Assembly (NCBI GenBank): GCA_013396525.1
Contig: VWYX01000285.1
Coordinates: 121,497 to 185,496, forward strand
DNA length: 64,000 nt
From: Chaetorhynchus papuensis
Lineage: Eukaryota > Chordata > Aves > Passeriformes > Rhipiduridae
Reading direction: 5' to 3'
Shown here: in pieces, positions 34,491 to 47,389 of the stretch
How the letters are laid out: every line of letters begins with the position of its first letter
Numbering within the stretch: the first letter of the stretch is position 1
Notes under the pieces: model-generated
The model's input: only the letters and a program-made list of their open reading frames with translations
What the model was told of the DNA's origin: nothing
Database searches by the model: none
Translations under genes and position numbers: made by a program

Positions 34491-37400
34491 ACTCTTAAAG
34501 TATCAGTGTTTTAACAGAGAACCTCCTTTGACACGGTTGCTCATCACAGGGCACACTCTGCATGTGTGACATCTTTAGTTACTGACAGTCAAGCCTATAA
34601 CAATGAGACGTGGTCTTTGTTGGAACCCCACTGTGGTTTCTTTTAAAATAGTCTAATAAGGGGATTGGAAAGCTGAATGTGGGGAACTTTAGATGGCAAT
34701 TTGGGATTTAATCGGGAGAAGGGTGATTGCCTTTGGTTTCCAGACACTAACTTTTGTGGCTTGAGTTAAGCCTTTAGAGGTTGGGGAAAGACAGCCAAGA
34801 GAAGGCAGCCAGCTCTTTTTAGGATTGGAGCATGAGCTCTGACCAGAATAGGAATAATTTGCTTCCCAGGAAGAGTTGTAATTTAAACCATATCCAGAAA
34901 ATCAGAAATACCTCAGAAAACTGTTTGCCCATATGCAGTGGAAATGCTCTTATTGATAAGAATTTACCTGACTGAAGAGCTGGGGAATTGAATTTGTAAT
35001 CACATCAAAGTGTTAATGTAACCCATACTTCTCAACTAATCAATTATTTTCTTGAAAACATCTCAACATGCACTCACAGAGCTCTGGAGAGGCCCAGTGC
35101 CAGCTGACAAAGACAGCTCAGTTCACGGGGGTGATTTAGTCACAATAGAACGGCCCCAGTCTCTGTGTGTGCCAGCGGGGACCACACGCAGCAGCAAGAA
35201 AAAGATGTGCTTGCTCCTCATGTCTTGCGGTGTCAATGAGCAGAAGTGATAGGGAGGTCAGGGGTGGTATAAATCTGTATAAGAACAAATATGGGCTTAG
35301 TCATGGATCAGATCAAGAAGAAAACAAACCAGTCCTTCAGTGCCCGTAAGTGTAAAAAACCCCCAAACCTGAATTTGGGGATGGGTTGTCTTTAATGGGT
35401 TCTGTTTCTGGCCTTTGGAAAGGAAGGAAAGGCCATTTGCAATATCAGTGTGTGCTGAACTGAGGGCTCAGTGCTGCTGTGAGGAGAATGGTGTTCTCAG
35501 CTCAGCATCTGATTGCTGAGAGCTTCTCCTGTGAAGAGCGGCTTATTTATTTAATTTTTTTTCCTAAACTGAATTCTTTTTCTGCAGACTGAAGTAAATG
35601 GAAATAAGAACTTATGATATAGCAGCAGAACAAGCAGTCTTAATAGATGCTTACGGTATGGAAATTTCCCTCTGAATCCTCTTATCTTCTGTTTGTAAAC
35701 AGGGATGAACATGGTTCTGTGCAAACATTCACAGTAGGTGCCCTCTGACAACTTCACAATTTTCCTAAACTGATGAATAAATCCCTGTTCCACCTGCTAT
35801 AATTCAAGAATGTAAATTTTGCTTGTTATTGTAGATAACAGGCTTGTGCTGGGGAAAACATGATTAAGTGCAGTCCTTTCCCTGGAAAGCTTTTACCTTA
35901 GTTCCACGTTCCTGCATTGGGATCCTTATACTGATGCAGAAGAATTCCAGTTTGAATGCAGTATCGCAGTGCAGGATCAGGGCCCAGGACCTGCAAGGCA
36001 AGGCCAGGTGTGGAAAAAAAAAAAAAAAGAAGAAAAAAAGGGTAATTCTCTTGTTGCCTCAGTTTTGTGTTCACACCTTTCCTTAGAAATTCGGTCTGCA
36101 GTCTGGGGGATCCAGGAGCAGTGGAGCAACATGCTATTCCCCCTCTCCTACTTCAGCAGCCCTGCTTTGTGTCACAATGATATGGATGAGGGATGCTCCA
36201 TGCTGTAATGTGTCTGGAAAAAGGGCAAAGTGCTTGTGTTTAATTTGTACCTTCAGTGTTCTGTCTAATGACACTGTAACAATCAGTGCTGCTAGTTGCA
36301 ATTGGATTTTCATCAGTGATGAAACATCTGTAGCAGTGAGGGGGATAGGTTCTGTGTTGTCTCTGGGTTGAGAAGTAGGAGAAATTCTATAAATGCCACC
36401 CAGGTGCAGGTGCTTTTACCTGCAGGGCAGGGATTAGGACCTCATGGTAAACAACAGATTTCCAGTGAATTTTATATTGGCAGTATTTGCACAGAATATT
36501 TATAGGATGTGGAGTATTTGTTTGTATTAAAACACTTCTGGGGTGCAGAGTGTCTGCTTGTGTTCCCGGGAGCAAACCCTGCTCAGTGCATGGACAACCA
36601 AATCCATGGATTTGACCTGAGGTCTCTGCAGAGGGGTGGTTGTGGGGAGAGCTGTTCTAAACCAGAAAGTTGAGGGGCAGAATGTGCACTTTGCCTACAG
36701 GAGCTTTGTCCTGTGAATACAGAAATTGCCGTGATTTCAGTGGCCTTGGATTTGCCTGAATTTCAGTGGAATCAGCTAGAACCCAGGGTATACATAGATT
36801 TTTTCTGAGCTCTTTCTTCAACAAACAGAGCTCTGTCATTTGATATAATGAAAAAAAAATTTTTTTGCACACACAGATGAACAGACAAGCTCGTTCATAT
36901 GCAAATTTGTAGGAATACAACCTAATCTAACTTTTCTGCATCATCTTTCCTCTTTCTTTCTTACTGTACCTCTTAGGGAATTTGTAGGACTGTTTCATTC
37001 CACCACAAACCCCAATAAATTAAACAAGCCCCCCTGAAAAGACAGAGACAACATAAAACATCTGTACATTATTTTTCTGGGAATCCAAACGTGATCATCA
37101 GCATAAAATGTTAATAAGTTTCATAGCCATATTTTGGTAATTTTCCTAATTCTACATCCAGATATCCTTGAGACTATTTATAATGAACCTCTTTTCTTGG
37201 TTTTTGTTCTGTTTATTTTTTTTTGTAGTGACACATGCCTCCAATCACAGGAGATGTGTTAGCAGAACTCTGAAGGACACACAATGTCTGTAACATTTCT
37301 CAGATAATATTGTCATATCCTTGGAGCAGCAGGCCCATTTTGAAACAGTAATTTGGTCCCTAAAGAGCTCTTTAGCCTCTGCCTTGCCTGCCCACCCTGG

Positions 37401-37589
37401 CCAAGCTGTCGAAGAGAGCAGCCCAAGATAGATGGTCTGGATTTGTGTAGAGTAATTTAAAGCATCCTGCTTTTTTTTTTTCTGCTTCGTTTTCTTTCCT
37501 GGTGGAGAATTTACTCGGGAATATACTTTATCTGCAGTATTGCTTGCTTATACAGGCATACACAGCTCCTTCATTTTTTTGTTTTGTCT
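34491..37589. other. Noncoding DNA, no gene recognised
   Basis: A15 run at 36014-36028 and an A9T7 block at 36851-36866. Only short frames (up to 87 codons), none recognisable. No repeat family was identified with confidence. Confidence 0.6.
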
Positions 37590-38180
37590 TACTCTTACTA
37601 AAACCTTTATTAGAATGCAGATGAACCCTGACCTCAGCCGAGGATTAAGTGAACAGATTCTTTAAGTAATAAATCTAAAGGCATATTACAAGCAAGAAAA
37701 AGGGATTTCCCTTGTGTTTTTGGATTTATAAGTGCCAGAGGCTAAACAACTTACAAGGGCTCTAAGATTGCTCCTTTTTTCTAACCTGGGACATGTTCTA
37801 ATATTGTGACATAGCGAAGAATTAAGCTGGCTTACTAAGTAGAAAACATGTAGAGTAATTGAAAATGCATCATACAGACAGGAATGCTCAATGCAACAAT
37901 GTCCTGTTACGAAGATTACACTGATTTATAGGGGATGTCTTAACTCCTAATCCCAGGGACACAAGATCACATCGACCATGTATTCTTTCATAAGCAGCAA
38001 AATAAAAAAAGGTGGTTAATAATATATATGCTAGAGATGGAAAATGAGGGAGAGGGGGCTGGGCCAGCGTTGACTTTCACATTAGAAGAATTTAGCAGTG
38101 CCAATATTTTCATTAGGTTTTTGTGTTTGTCTCATTAGGGAAGTGCAGCTATTTTGTGTTTTGTAGCTGAGAGGAGTAAC
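37590..38180. promoter_or_regulatory. Candidate conserved noncoding element
   Basis: Low-repeat DNA with ordered motifs: CTGACCTCAGCCGAGG (inverted CCTCAG/CCGAGG arms), TTTAAGTAATAAATC, GGATTTATAAGTGCC, GTGACATAGCGAAGAATTAAGC, AGTAATTGAAAATGCATCAT and GGTTAATAATATATATGC. Several single CpGs persist (GCCGAGG, AGCGAAG, TACGAAG, ATCGACC). Consistent with an enhancer cluster. Confidence 0.4.
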
Positions 38181-41044
38181 CAAATGGAGCAAGAATGAAT
38201 TAGGGCTAAATATTGTTTGGTATAAGCTGTTCTGAAGAGCTCAGAGAGGAAATGGCTGGGGGTGGGGGAGGGAGGAAAGGTCACATGGACCGTGGATGTA
38301 AAGCAGGGCGTGGAAACAGCTGGAGCCGAATCACCCTGTCTTGAAATTAAAAGAGAAGATGGTGAAAACAGTTATTTTCTTTTGACCGTCCAGAGGGGAA
38401 GACTTGAGGGAGAACAATGGTGCTGCTTTGCAGAGCTAACGTCACCCATGGTGACCTCACCCCTCTCAAGTTCAAGGACCTCTTCTCCCCCGTTAACCAT
38501 GTGCAAAATAATCACACGTACTCTTTCCTGATCTGTTCATTTTCTCCCAGCTGCTGGTTCCTGCTCTGATCAGTCTTTTGTCTTCTCCTTTGGTGACAGC
38601 TCTCCAAAGGTCTGCTGGAAACTGGAAGAGCTGTTTCTCCTTGGAGTCATCCTCTTTCCTTCCTGCTTCTTATTCTGCACTGTAGTTTGGGTTGCTTCAT
38701 CAAGTTCATGTTGTCAGCTGCTTCAGCTTTGCCAAGAGAACACAAATCTATTATTTCAGTCTTACCTTCTCCTCTAGGCTGAAATTTTCTGCCTCCTGTG
38801 TCCCTTGTGACTGTGTTTCCCAGGTTGCAGAATATCCTCCTTTCACATTTTCCTCTGTTACTGGCTCAAGTAATAAGGGTTTGGTTCTCAAATTGGTAGG
38901 GACAACTCTTATGTCACTCAGTGAGCAGAAGGGGGTGCAAAGCTTTTTGGTGGAATTTGCCAGGGGTTTGAAACAAAAGTTTGTGGAAGTTTGTCCTATT
39001 TAGCTCAACAGTGAGCTCAATCCCTACAGATGGCATCGTGGCTGGCAGCATTGTTTATGTTTTGCTGCTTTTCACTGGAAAAGAAGCTTCAGATTTCAAT
39101 TCACCAACTTCAAGCCATCTCCTCTGCTTTCCTATTTGTGGCCAGCTTTGCTGCATCTTCTCCTGGTACAAATACTTTCTTCCTGTGCCAAAACCCCTGG
39201 CCTCTGAGGAATGGAAAGTTTATGGACAGCATGAAATACATGGAACTTCAGTGGCAAAGCAATTGACAGAAAACCTTTTGTGTTACAAGTATTAAAATCC
39301 TTGCTATGGTTTCAGTTTTATCTTAGATTTTTGGGGGTGTTTTCTTTGGTGGTACACAGATTCCCCTGCCACCTTCTGACTATTTTACATAATGCTAAAG
39401 CCTGGTGTGAGAGAAAATTAGAGAGATTAATTCCTGAGTGTTGACGTTATGCAAAGAATTTATTTTGAAGTGCAGGATACTTGGGTAGTTGTATTATCTG
39501 ACTAGAGAGGCCATAATGCTACATTGGACATTTATAAATTTGGGTAAAAAATTACTATAGTTGAAGATGCATGATAGGGAGACACTCGACTAACAGGAAT
39601 TCTTAACACTTTAGTTTAATGTCTGCAAAAATGTATGGCCCGTTCAGGGAGGGTCCTGTGGGTTTTGTCCCCATCTTGTGGCTGTCCAGGTGTGGCATTT
39701 GTAAGTCTTAATCTTTTGAGTCAAGGTGTGCAAGGTCTGCTGCCAGCCAAAGAGGAATTATTTGTGCATGCTCCTGTTTAATCGATACACGAAGCATAAA
39801 AAAAGCAATAGAAATAAACAAGAGAATTAAAAGTTTAGTAAAGAAACCTGAAGGCTGCAAAGTGGCAGCTGAGGCTGCAGAAATAACTCGGGGGAAGTTT
39901 TGGAATTGTATGAGTGTGACTGGTAAAGGAACTTTCTGTATAGAAAATCCCCAAAGCCCCCACAGTCAGAAATATTTCACATCCAAAAGAAAACACTTGT
40001 AAGGAGGAAGCAGGATCCACTGATAGATGACAAGGAATTTCTTGACAGAAGACCAAGAGATTGCTATAAAGTATTCAAAGGTTTCTTTGCCCCTTGCAGC
40101 TGACAAAAGAAAGTCCTGGACAGATGCCATTGACTGATAGCTTCTACTGTACATATAGTAACAAAAATAGGAAGGACTTTTACGAGTCATGGAAAGAATA
40201 GGTGAGGCTTTGGACAAGTCAAATGGTGTTCCGGAAGTCTGAAAGGTAGAAAATGCTGTGAAGTTGCTCATTTGTCACAGTCCAGGAAAAGGAGCTCCAG
40301 GTGACTGCACCCTGCAAGCTCTGAAATCTGCAGCAGGGAAATGCTCACGAGGGTCTTCAAGGGGAAAAAATGAAAACTGAGTTGGAGTTTGGAGAAAGGA
40401 GAGGGACACATTAGGGGACAGGTATGAATCTCACTGCAAGGCTCTGGAGCAGACCAAAGACCTGTAGCTCAGAGCCAGTGCCTGGATGCTGTTCCCCATT
40501 TGATCCAGGTGAGATGGTATCAGTTCAAAAAGCACAAGCAGATAAAGGAGCACCACCTACTGTATTACAGGAGGGAAAGGGAGAGTAACCAGGTTGTGTA
40601 AATCCCTTGCTCGATTAACTCTGGACTCCAGGGACTATGAAACTGCATTTTTGCAAAAACTTGTCTTCTGTGGGCCTACCCTTCACTCAACATTTTCTCT
40701 TAATTGGTGATTTTATAATGGCCATAATGAAATTTTGGAAATATTGTATTTGGTTGGGTTGGTTGTTTTGCTTGTTTTTTTTTTAAATTTCTAGCAGTTA
40801 GAATCAGTTTTGAGGGAAGGGACCACATTTTAAGAAAACATTTTATTCTCCTGATTCTTAGAAAATGAAATCTTACAGAAACAAATCAAAAAATAAATAA
40901 TACAAAGAGTTATGTGGACAAAACATTTACTGATGTGATTCCTTCAGCTTCTGCTTTTTCACTTCCAAGCATCTTAATCAGAAGAACACAAACAAGTGAA
41001 GGAAGTTGGTATATTTGGGGGTTGGGGATGGGTTAAGAGGTGGG
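38181..41044. other. Noncoding DNA, no gene recognised
   Basis: Frames near 38262-39295 (up to 104 codons) overlap in several frames and have no recognisable product; minus 39966-40271 (101 codons) likewise. A weak CTCF-type site lies at 39668-39681 (11 of 14 core positions, minus orientation). Confidence 0.6.
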
Positions 41045-41520
41045 AAGAGGAATAGTCAGGATTGTGGAATGATATATGAGAAGAGACTGTGGAGAGTAGA
41101 AATCTTTAGGATGAAAGATGAGTGAAAGAAGATACGATCAAGACTATGAAATTATCAAAGGGAATATGGAATGAATATTCACAGTTCCCAATACAAGGAG
41201 TAAAAGTTTCCCTGTTAAATGGTCAGATAGCAGGTTTAACACAAACAAAGGAAGTACTTTTTCACACAATGCATAATTAAATTGTGGAACCCGTTGCAAC
41301 AGGATGTTGTGGAGGTCAGAACTGTAAATGAGTTCAAAGAGAGACAAGTTCAAGGAGGCTAGAGCTGACAAAGCCTGTTAAATATGAGGGCTCAGATACA
41401 ATCTCTGGGCTCGGAGAGCCCTGCAACTTTCATCGCTGGAAGCTGGGAGAGTACAGTTGGATACACTTTCCATGTTCCTATTTTCTCCTTTCACACACCT
41501 TGTATTGGCCACTGCTGAGA
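41045..41520 (+). mobile_element. Ancient CR1-like LINE 3' fragment
   Basis: Plus-strand sequence follows the 3' part of old amniote CR1 elements in order: AGAGACTGTGGAG, TACGATCAAGACTATGAAAT, a GGTAGCAGGTTTAA-like block (41226-41240), ACAAACAAAGGAAGTACTTT, TTCACACAATGCATAATTAA, ATTGTGGAACCCGTTGC, ACAGGATGTTGTGGAGG, GAGTTCAAAGAGAGACAAG, GGAGGCTAGAGC, and near the end TGTATTGGCCACTGCTGAGA (41500-41519). This region encodes the end of the reverse-transcriptase ORF and the 3' UTR. It is broken by many indels and no frame is open. Strongly diverged, so older than the copy at 59811. The right limit is approximate. Confidence 0.75.
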
Positions 41521-42289
41521 CTTGGCTCAGGTCTGCCTTTATGGAAGCCAGTCCAGGTATTATCCTTTGGAAGGCACTCCATTTGCCTTTGGAATGAGTT
41601 TGTTCCAGATCTGAAATCTTTTTTGTCTCCTTGGGACTTTGTTTCTGTCAAGTTGGGAGAGTGACAACCCAAGGTGCTCCAACATTACTTCCCTCCAGAA
41701 CAATGAGATTGAATAAGAAATGAGAAGATTTTTAAATACAGCAGTACTCTGTATTTACAGGTATAATACAGGTATAGTACAGGTTTCTCTGTATTTGGAG
41801 TCTTGTGTTGTGAGTAAAGGGTTCACTTTTTGGTTGATGAATTTTCCTATATGAAAAGCAGAATCAACCTCCACTGAAAACTAGCATGATAAAATCCTCA
41901 TAAAAATCAGAGGTAAATGAGCTGTTATTGTGAGAATTTCAGTAATGCAAGTCAGGATTAGAAGTGATACTTTGGATGGGTGTTGGAGACAAATGGGGAG
42001 CCAGGGCAACCTCAAATTACTCTTCCTAAGTCAGCTCATGAAAACTGTTCAGTCTCAGTGAGCTGTTCCTGTGAGGAGATGGGTCCCAAAATGTGCAGTG
42101 TGCCAGCTGGGATGGAATGGTGGGGCACAAACAGATATATGGATAGGCATGTTGTTATTCCTTAATTGTGAAGGAGCTTTAGCAAAAGTCAGGATCCTAA
42201 ATAACATTTTCTATACAGAGTAGAATCCTATCCCTGTTCTCAGACATCCTCACTATACATAAGTAGCCAAAGACGGGCAACAGCAGGGA
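41521..42289. other. Noncoding DNA, no gene recognised
   Basis: A short tandem motif (ACAGGTATAAT / ACAGGTATAGT / ACAGGT) lies at about 41758-41785. No frames of note. Confidence 0.6.
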
Positions 42290-42385
42290 AGGGAGAACAG
42301 GGAGGCACAACAGGATAAAGTGATTAGCCCAAACTCACACAAAAGATCAGTGGCAAAGCCAAAAAACAAGCCCAGGGTTTCTGGG
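42290..42385 (-). repeat. MIR/L2-like core relic
   Basis: GGAGGCACAACAGGATAAAG, TGATTAGCCCAAACTCACAC, then AGATCAGTGGCAAAGCC and AGCCCAGGGTTTCTG follow, block by block, the minus orientation of the MIR-type core (gaggcacagagaggttaagtg, then acttgcccaaggtcacacag, then a gtcagtggcagagc region). Typical of very old amniote SINE/L2 sequence. Confidence 0.65.
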
Positions 42386-45300
42386 GCAGAGCTGATGGGA
42401 TCATATGCTGCACAAATCCATTACAGGGAGATGTAGTAGCTTTGTGGTCTGAGCTGTAAGTTCAATGTTCATCCACTCCAAAAATATAATGTATGGAGAG
42501 TTGAGTGTATTTTAAGAGTTGTTCCTTTATCCTCACAGCAACTGGAAAGGATGGCAGCCTGCCCTGAAATAGTAACTATCAATATATGATGCCTTTTGCA
42601 GCTTTCCTTCCTGATCAAATAAATAATTTGTAAGGTTTTGATGACAAAAGGATGTATCCTCTGCTCAGCTATCACCTGCCAGCACTACTCTGTGCAATCT
42701 GATTTAGAGATTTAAGCATAGAAATCGTCCTTTCTGCTGTTTCCCCTGGAAACAGGGAGCCCAGCGGAGAGGTTAATCATTTGGGTTTGCAATTCAGAGT
42801 CGGCAAAATCCAAAATAATTCCCCGTCTTCTGAGTTTTAAAAGATGCTGCTAGACTTCAAACTTTCAAAGGCAGTGGTGTTGCTTGCTCCCTGATACTGT
42901 TTAAAAATAAGTAATTTAGACAATGTTATGTACCCAGGAGGGTTTACATTAGAGTGAAGCTCCCTTTGCTTTGCTGTGGTACAGTCATGCATGGGAGAGA
43001 GCAGAAATAACCCACAGCTTCCCCTTGGGTTTGTGGAATATTCTGCATAGCAATAGCTGTGCCAGCTTCCCAATTTAGGGAATATATCCCAGTAAAAGTG
43101 AATTCCTTGTGGGTGGAGACTGAGCTGGGAACTGAGGCATGAGCTCTGGAGGAGAGGAGCCCTGGCCAGCCCAGTGCCCTGTACTGGGGGCTGCTGTCAG
43201 CCCTTTGTGTGTGGGGTGGGTAGGTACAGCACAGTCCTGTTTGCAGGGACACGGGACACCTGGGTCCTGCAGTGGCACTCTGTGCCCACCCCACTCTCTG
43301 CAGTGATCGCATCACAAAGGGTCTGCTGTGTGCCAGGGTCAAGTGGGAAGAGGAGAAGAAAAGGGAGCAAGGGAGGGTGGTTGGAAGCTGGGGAGCAAAC
43401 TGTGAAGTGCTGAGTGGCAGAGGAGAAGATTCTTTGGTTTCACAGAGCTGAAGGATCACGGGGTGCTGCAGTATCTTCTCCCCGTATGAGCTACAGCTGA
43501 AGCTCAGGCTGCAGGGGGTGGTTTGCATGTTCTTCACTGAGAATAATCATCTCCATGCACCCTGCACACCGTGCAGAGTGTGTCCTTGGAGCCTGAGGCT
43601 GGGAAATATTCTCTATCTCTCCGCTTTTCTGCCAGCCTATTGCAACATCTGCTGTACGTGATGTGCAAGGGCATGAACTGGCAGCATCCAGGCATGAGGA
43701 CAAGTCACAGCTTTAGTTCTACTTCTCTGTGCCTTGGCTGTGTGGGCTTAAGTAAAGCCAATCCTGAAGTACTGGTGCTGCATGCTACATTTCCTGCTTG
43801 AAAAAACTCTTGAAAAATCTTTAAAACAATGATAAAAACAGAGGGTTAAGAGGGAAAAAAAAAAAAAAAAGCTTTTCTCTGATGTCTTGACCATTGGGGT
43901 CAAAACCCAGTAGGCTGAACTGGAGACATTATAATTTCCATTATTAGGCATCTGAGGGAGCCATGACTATAAGCACATTTTCCTGGGCTTTCAGCAGTGT
44001 TCAAATATATTGTAATGTTTCCTGCAGGAAAATAGGGGTAATTGCTGTCACTATACTCTGGGGGCTAACATTCTCAAAAGATATAACTAGTCACTGCAGA
44101 GGGGTTGTACCTGAAATGAATTTGACCCATAATATATTGCAAAAATACTGTATGCATCTTGGGATCTCAGCACTCTGCATGCTTTGGAGGTGGGTCAATT
44201 AAAAGGCTATAATTTAGGGTCTTCATGGAAGTCTTTGGGAATAGGGGAGCCTGAATTCCGTAATGAAAATCTATAAGGTTATTTCCCCTGTATTGGTGCA
44301 TTTGTGTCTCTAGTCTGTGTAGAGTTAAAAACATATTATCTGATTTATGTGAAATGTCTAAAAGTTAGATAAAAATATGCATGTAAACAATGTGTGCACA
44401 GACATGTACACGGGTGGAGAACATCCATGTGCACACGTGCACGCACCCCCTGCCCCCCACACCTCTGTGTTAATGAGCTTTTCCTCTGGAGAGGACAAGT
44501 CGAAAGGAGCCAGTCCTTCCAGCCAAAAAAATCAATTGCTTCTTCATGAATTATTGAGATGTTTGCCATCAGTTTCTTTACAAAAAAAAAAAAAAAAAAA
44601 AATCCAGTCATTGTTCGATGTTTCCTCCCCCAGCACACCCTTTGCTTTTACTTGTGATACCATGATATGAAGACACAAATTCTCAGATATTAAAAGTTTT
44701 CATTCTTTTAATGACATAAATATTGCAGTATTTGGGTATCTTTTTCTCCTCTCCAGTTCTAGCTGTATTTGTGCACATAGACACTTCTCACGTGTAGTGT
44801 CTGCCACCCTCCTCCCAGCCCTTGGCTAATGAAGGGACCCTGCAATTAAAAAATAAAGAAAATCATATCAGAAATACTAATATTTCCTCCCTGTCAAGTG
44901 CAGTATTGATGTACTGAAGCTCAGACACTGAATCAGGGCTCTTACGTGGGACTGAGACACCACTAAACGAAGACTTTTGCCTCCTGTGTAAATAGAGAGA
45001 TTAATGACATTAAGTGAAAGCCAAGCCTGCTGAAATGTTACCTTCCTTATGGTGCTTTGAATTTCCCTTATTTTTGATAAATGAACCAATCTGGCAATAA
45101 AATCCTTGCACAGTAGGTTAATAATGTCATAGCTGTACTGCAAAATAGTAATGTTTGTACTGTCTCTTTGCAAACAATAATCCTTTGAAGCCTGATGAAT
45201 CTATTTTCAACCAACTTGTCTGATCACCGGTACACAGAGCTTCCCCTTTGAAAATACAGCTTAGAAGATATTTAAAACCCAGGAGACAATAGGCTAAGGA

Positions 45301-47389
45301 AGAGGGACAGTGGTTTAAAAGGCAGAAATTGGGTGAACTCCCCTTTTGCACTTCACTTTCTTCTCCATGTCTCCTTTAATAGTTTTGTAAGCATTTTGAG
45401 AAAGATTTCCTTGCTGCTTTTTCTAGCCACAGACTACTGCCCTGTGTGTTTGCTGCAGCATTCAGTTATCACTTACAAAAGTAGCTTTTCCCCTCAATCA
45501 CTTGTGAAGAGAACTGGAAAAGCAGGGGCTGAGTGTAATCAGAAACTTTGCTTGCTAAATCAGGTCCGAGGTTGAGCTGTCTTTGGAGGGTGGCTTCCTC
45601 GTGGTGACACTGGTTTTGTTCTTGTGCTCTGTGAGGAGCTCTTATTTATATTTATGTGGAGTTTATCTCATTTATGTATCAACCAGAATGTCTGGGCTCA
45701 GTGAACTAATTGCCACAGGGGTTTTTGTTGCAGCTCTACAAGACACTTCAAATGTGGACATATCTGAATATGCTGGCTTTGTATACTTGCTCATAGCGGG
45801 GTTTAGGAGGTAAAAAGAAACTGCAGAGGCTGTGAGAACAAGCAAGTTAATCGAGTAAAATGGGAAGTGAGCTGTGCAGGCAGCAGCAAATTGTCTGCCC
45901 AGAGAGTACTTGTCACTGTTCATATTCAGTGAGGAGCTCTTGGCACTTCCCTCAGCAAACAGAGGTGTCACAGCAGTCTTCAAAATTCCTGTCACCTGAC
46001 CTTGCAGAGGTCTAACCCTCCTCATTGCACAGAAACACAGACCTGTGTTGCACAGTGGCCACACACCCACTTCCCATTTAAACTCTGATAGCAGGGAGGG
46101 GATGGTAGGAAAGAAACAGGGCAGTCATGCAGCAGGGCAGTGGGGTCCTTTCTGAAACATCCTCCTAGGCCTGTGTATCTCCTGCTGGCAGACTTTTCCC
46201 CCATCCTCTCTGCTATCCCCTGAAAGATCAGCTTCCTAAGGACTTGCATGAGTAAAGGAGGTGGTCACCACACAAGGAGTAGAAACTGCACCCTGCATTT
46301 TAGGTGATCAACCGCTTTGTTCTGTGCTGAATTTGGCCACTCACTGCCCGTCTCAGCAGACCACAGAGCTCTAAAGGGGGTCTGTTCACCAACAGAAAGA
46401 CCAGCTTGATTGAAGCAAGTAATTCAGTTGTCTCCAGTGTTCATGAGTGTATCAGGATGTGAGCAGCAGTGGGTTTGGTAAGGAGCATAATGGACTGGCA
46501 GCAACTGGGAAAGGAAAGGAATCCTGAAAACCAAAGTCTCCCATCAAATGGTTAGCAAAGAGCCAATTGTTCTATTTACAAGAGCTCTCCTGCCTGAAGG
46601 AGAGGCAAAAAAAAAAAAAAAAAAGAAGTATCAAGACAAGCATTTCCTCCCTGTAATGATAAGGAGCTGTTGCCTGCAGCATTCAGACTACACGGTTTCA
46701 CAGATGTTTTAAAAAAACCCCAGCCAACAGTCTCGCTCTACCTTAACTAGAGCAGCAGCACAATTGTCTGTCAGTCTTTGTACAAAGCAGAGTGGAAATA
46801 TTGCCCTCCTGCTTCTTTAAGTCCCAGGGACTTAGTAAAATTAACACTAAATGTTTTAAAAGAAACCCTATCAAAAATCACTGATGATTTCAAGTTATTA
46901 TTGAGCATGGGTGTCTGAGTAGCTTGGGGCAGTGCACATAAACTTGACAAACAGGGTACTTTAGTGCTGCCTGCCCAGATCCACATAATAGGGCAATGAA
47001 GCTTTTATTCATTCAAAGAAAGGTTGAGTTTGATTGGCAGGTCAGCCTGCCTGAACACCACAGTCTCTTTTCCCTAACACTTCACTGCTATCAATTACAG
47101 TTTTGAATGTGAATTGTTTCTAATGTAAAATAATGCCAACCTCTGCCTCTAACCTCAGGCCAGAAAGGCTCTCCTGTGTTTTTTTTTTTTTTATTCATAT
47201 TCACTGACTGCCTGAGGAATCTGTTTCTGCTTTGTATTTTCTCAGTCTCTCACCAAAGTGCTGCCATCAGAAGCCAGATTCATGCACAGCACATTATTTT
47301 CATTGTGTTCATGGTATCACTGGTGAGCAAAATTAAATAGAGTGATTTGTCCCCCCTTCCCCCTTTGGTGCCACAGTAGTACTGTTTGT
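42386..47389. other. Noncoding DNA, no gene recognised
   Basis: The longest frame is minus 42944-43537 (197 codons) in a GC-richer patch, opposed by plus 43174-43413. Its translation is low in recognisable features and carries no domain, so it is read as chance. A-runs at 43855-43870 and 46607-46624. Alternating purine-pyrimidine sequence lies at 44426-44445 and could favour Z-DNA. Confidence 0.6.
44582..44602. repeat. A21 homopolymer
   Basis: Twenty-one consecutive A residues. No retroposed sequence was recognised upstream, so this is a simple repeat rather than a clear poly(A) tail. Confidence 0.95.

Noticed and set aside
42944..43537. 197-codon minus-strand open frame
   Set aside because: No domain, signal or repeat in the translation, and opposing frames are open in the same GC-richer patch; explained by composition.
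44377..44450. GTGCACACGTGCAC-type alternating sequence as a possible regulatory palindrome
   Set aside because: Not an exact palindrome; short alternating purine-pyrimidine DNA is common and no motif is complete.
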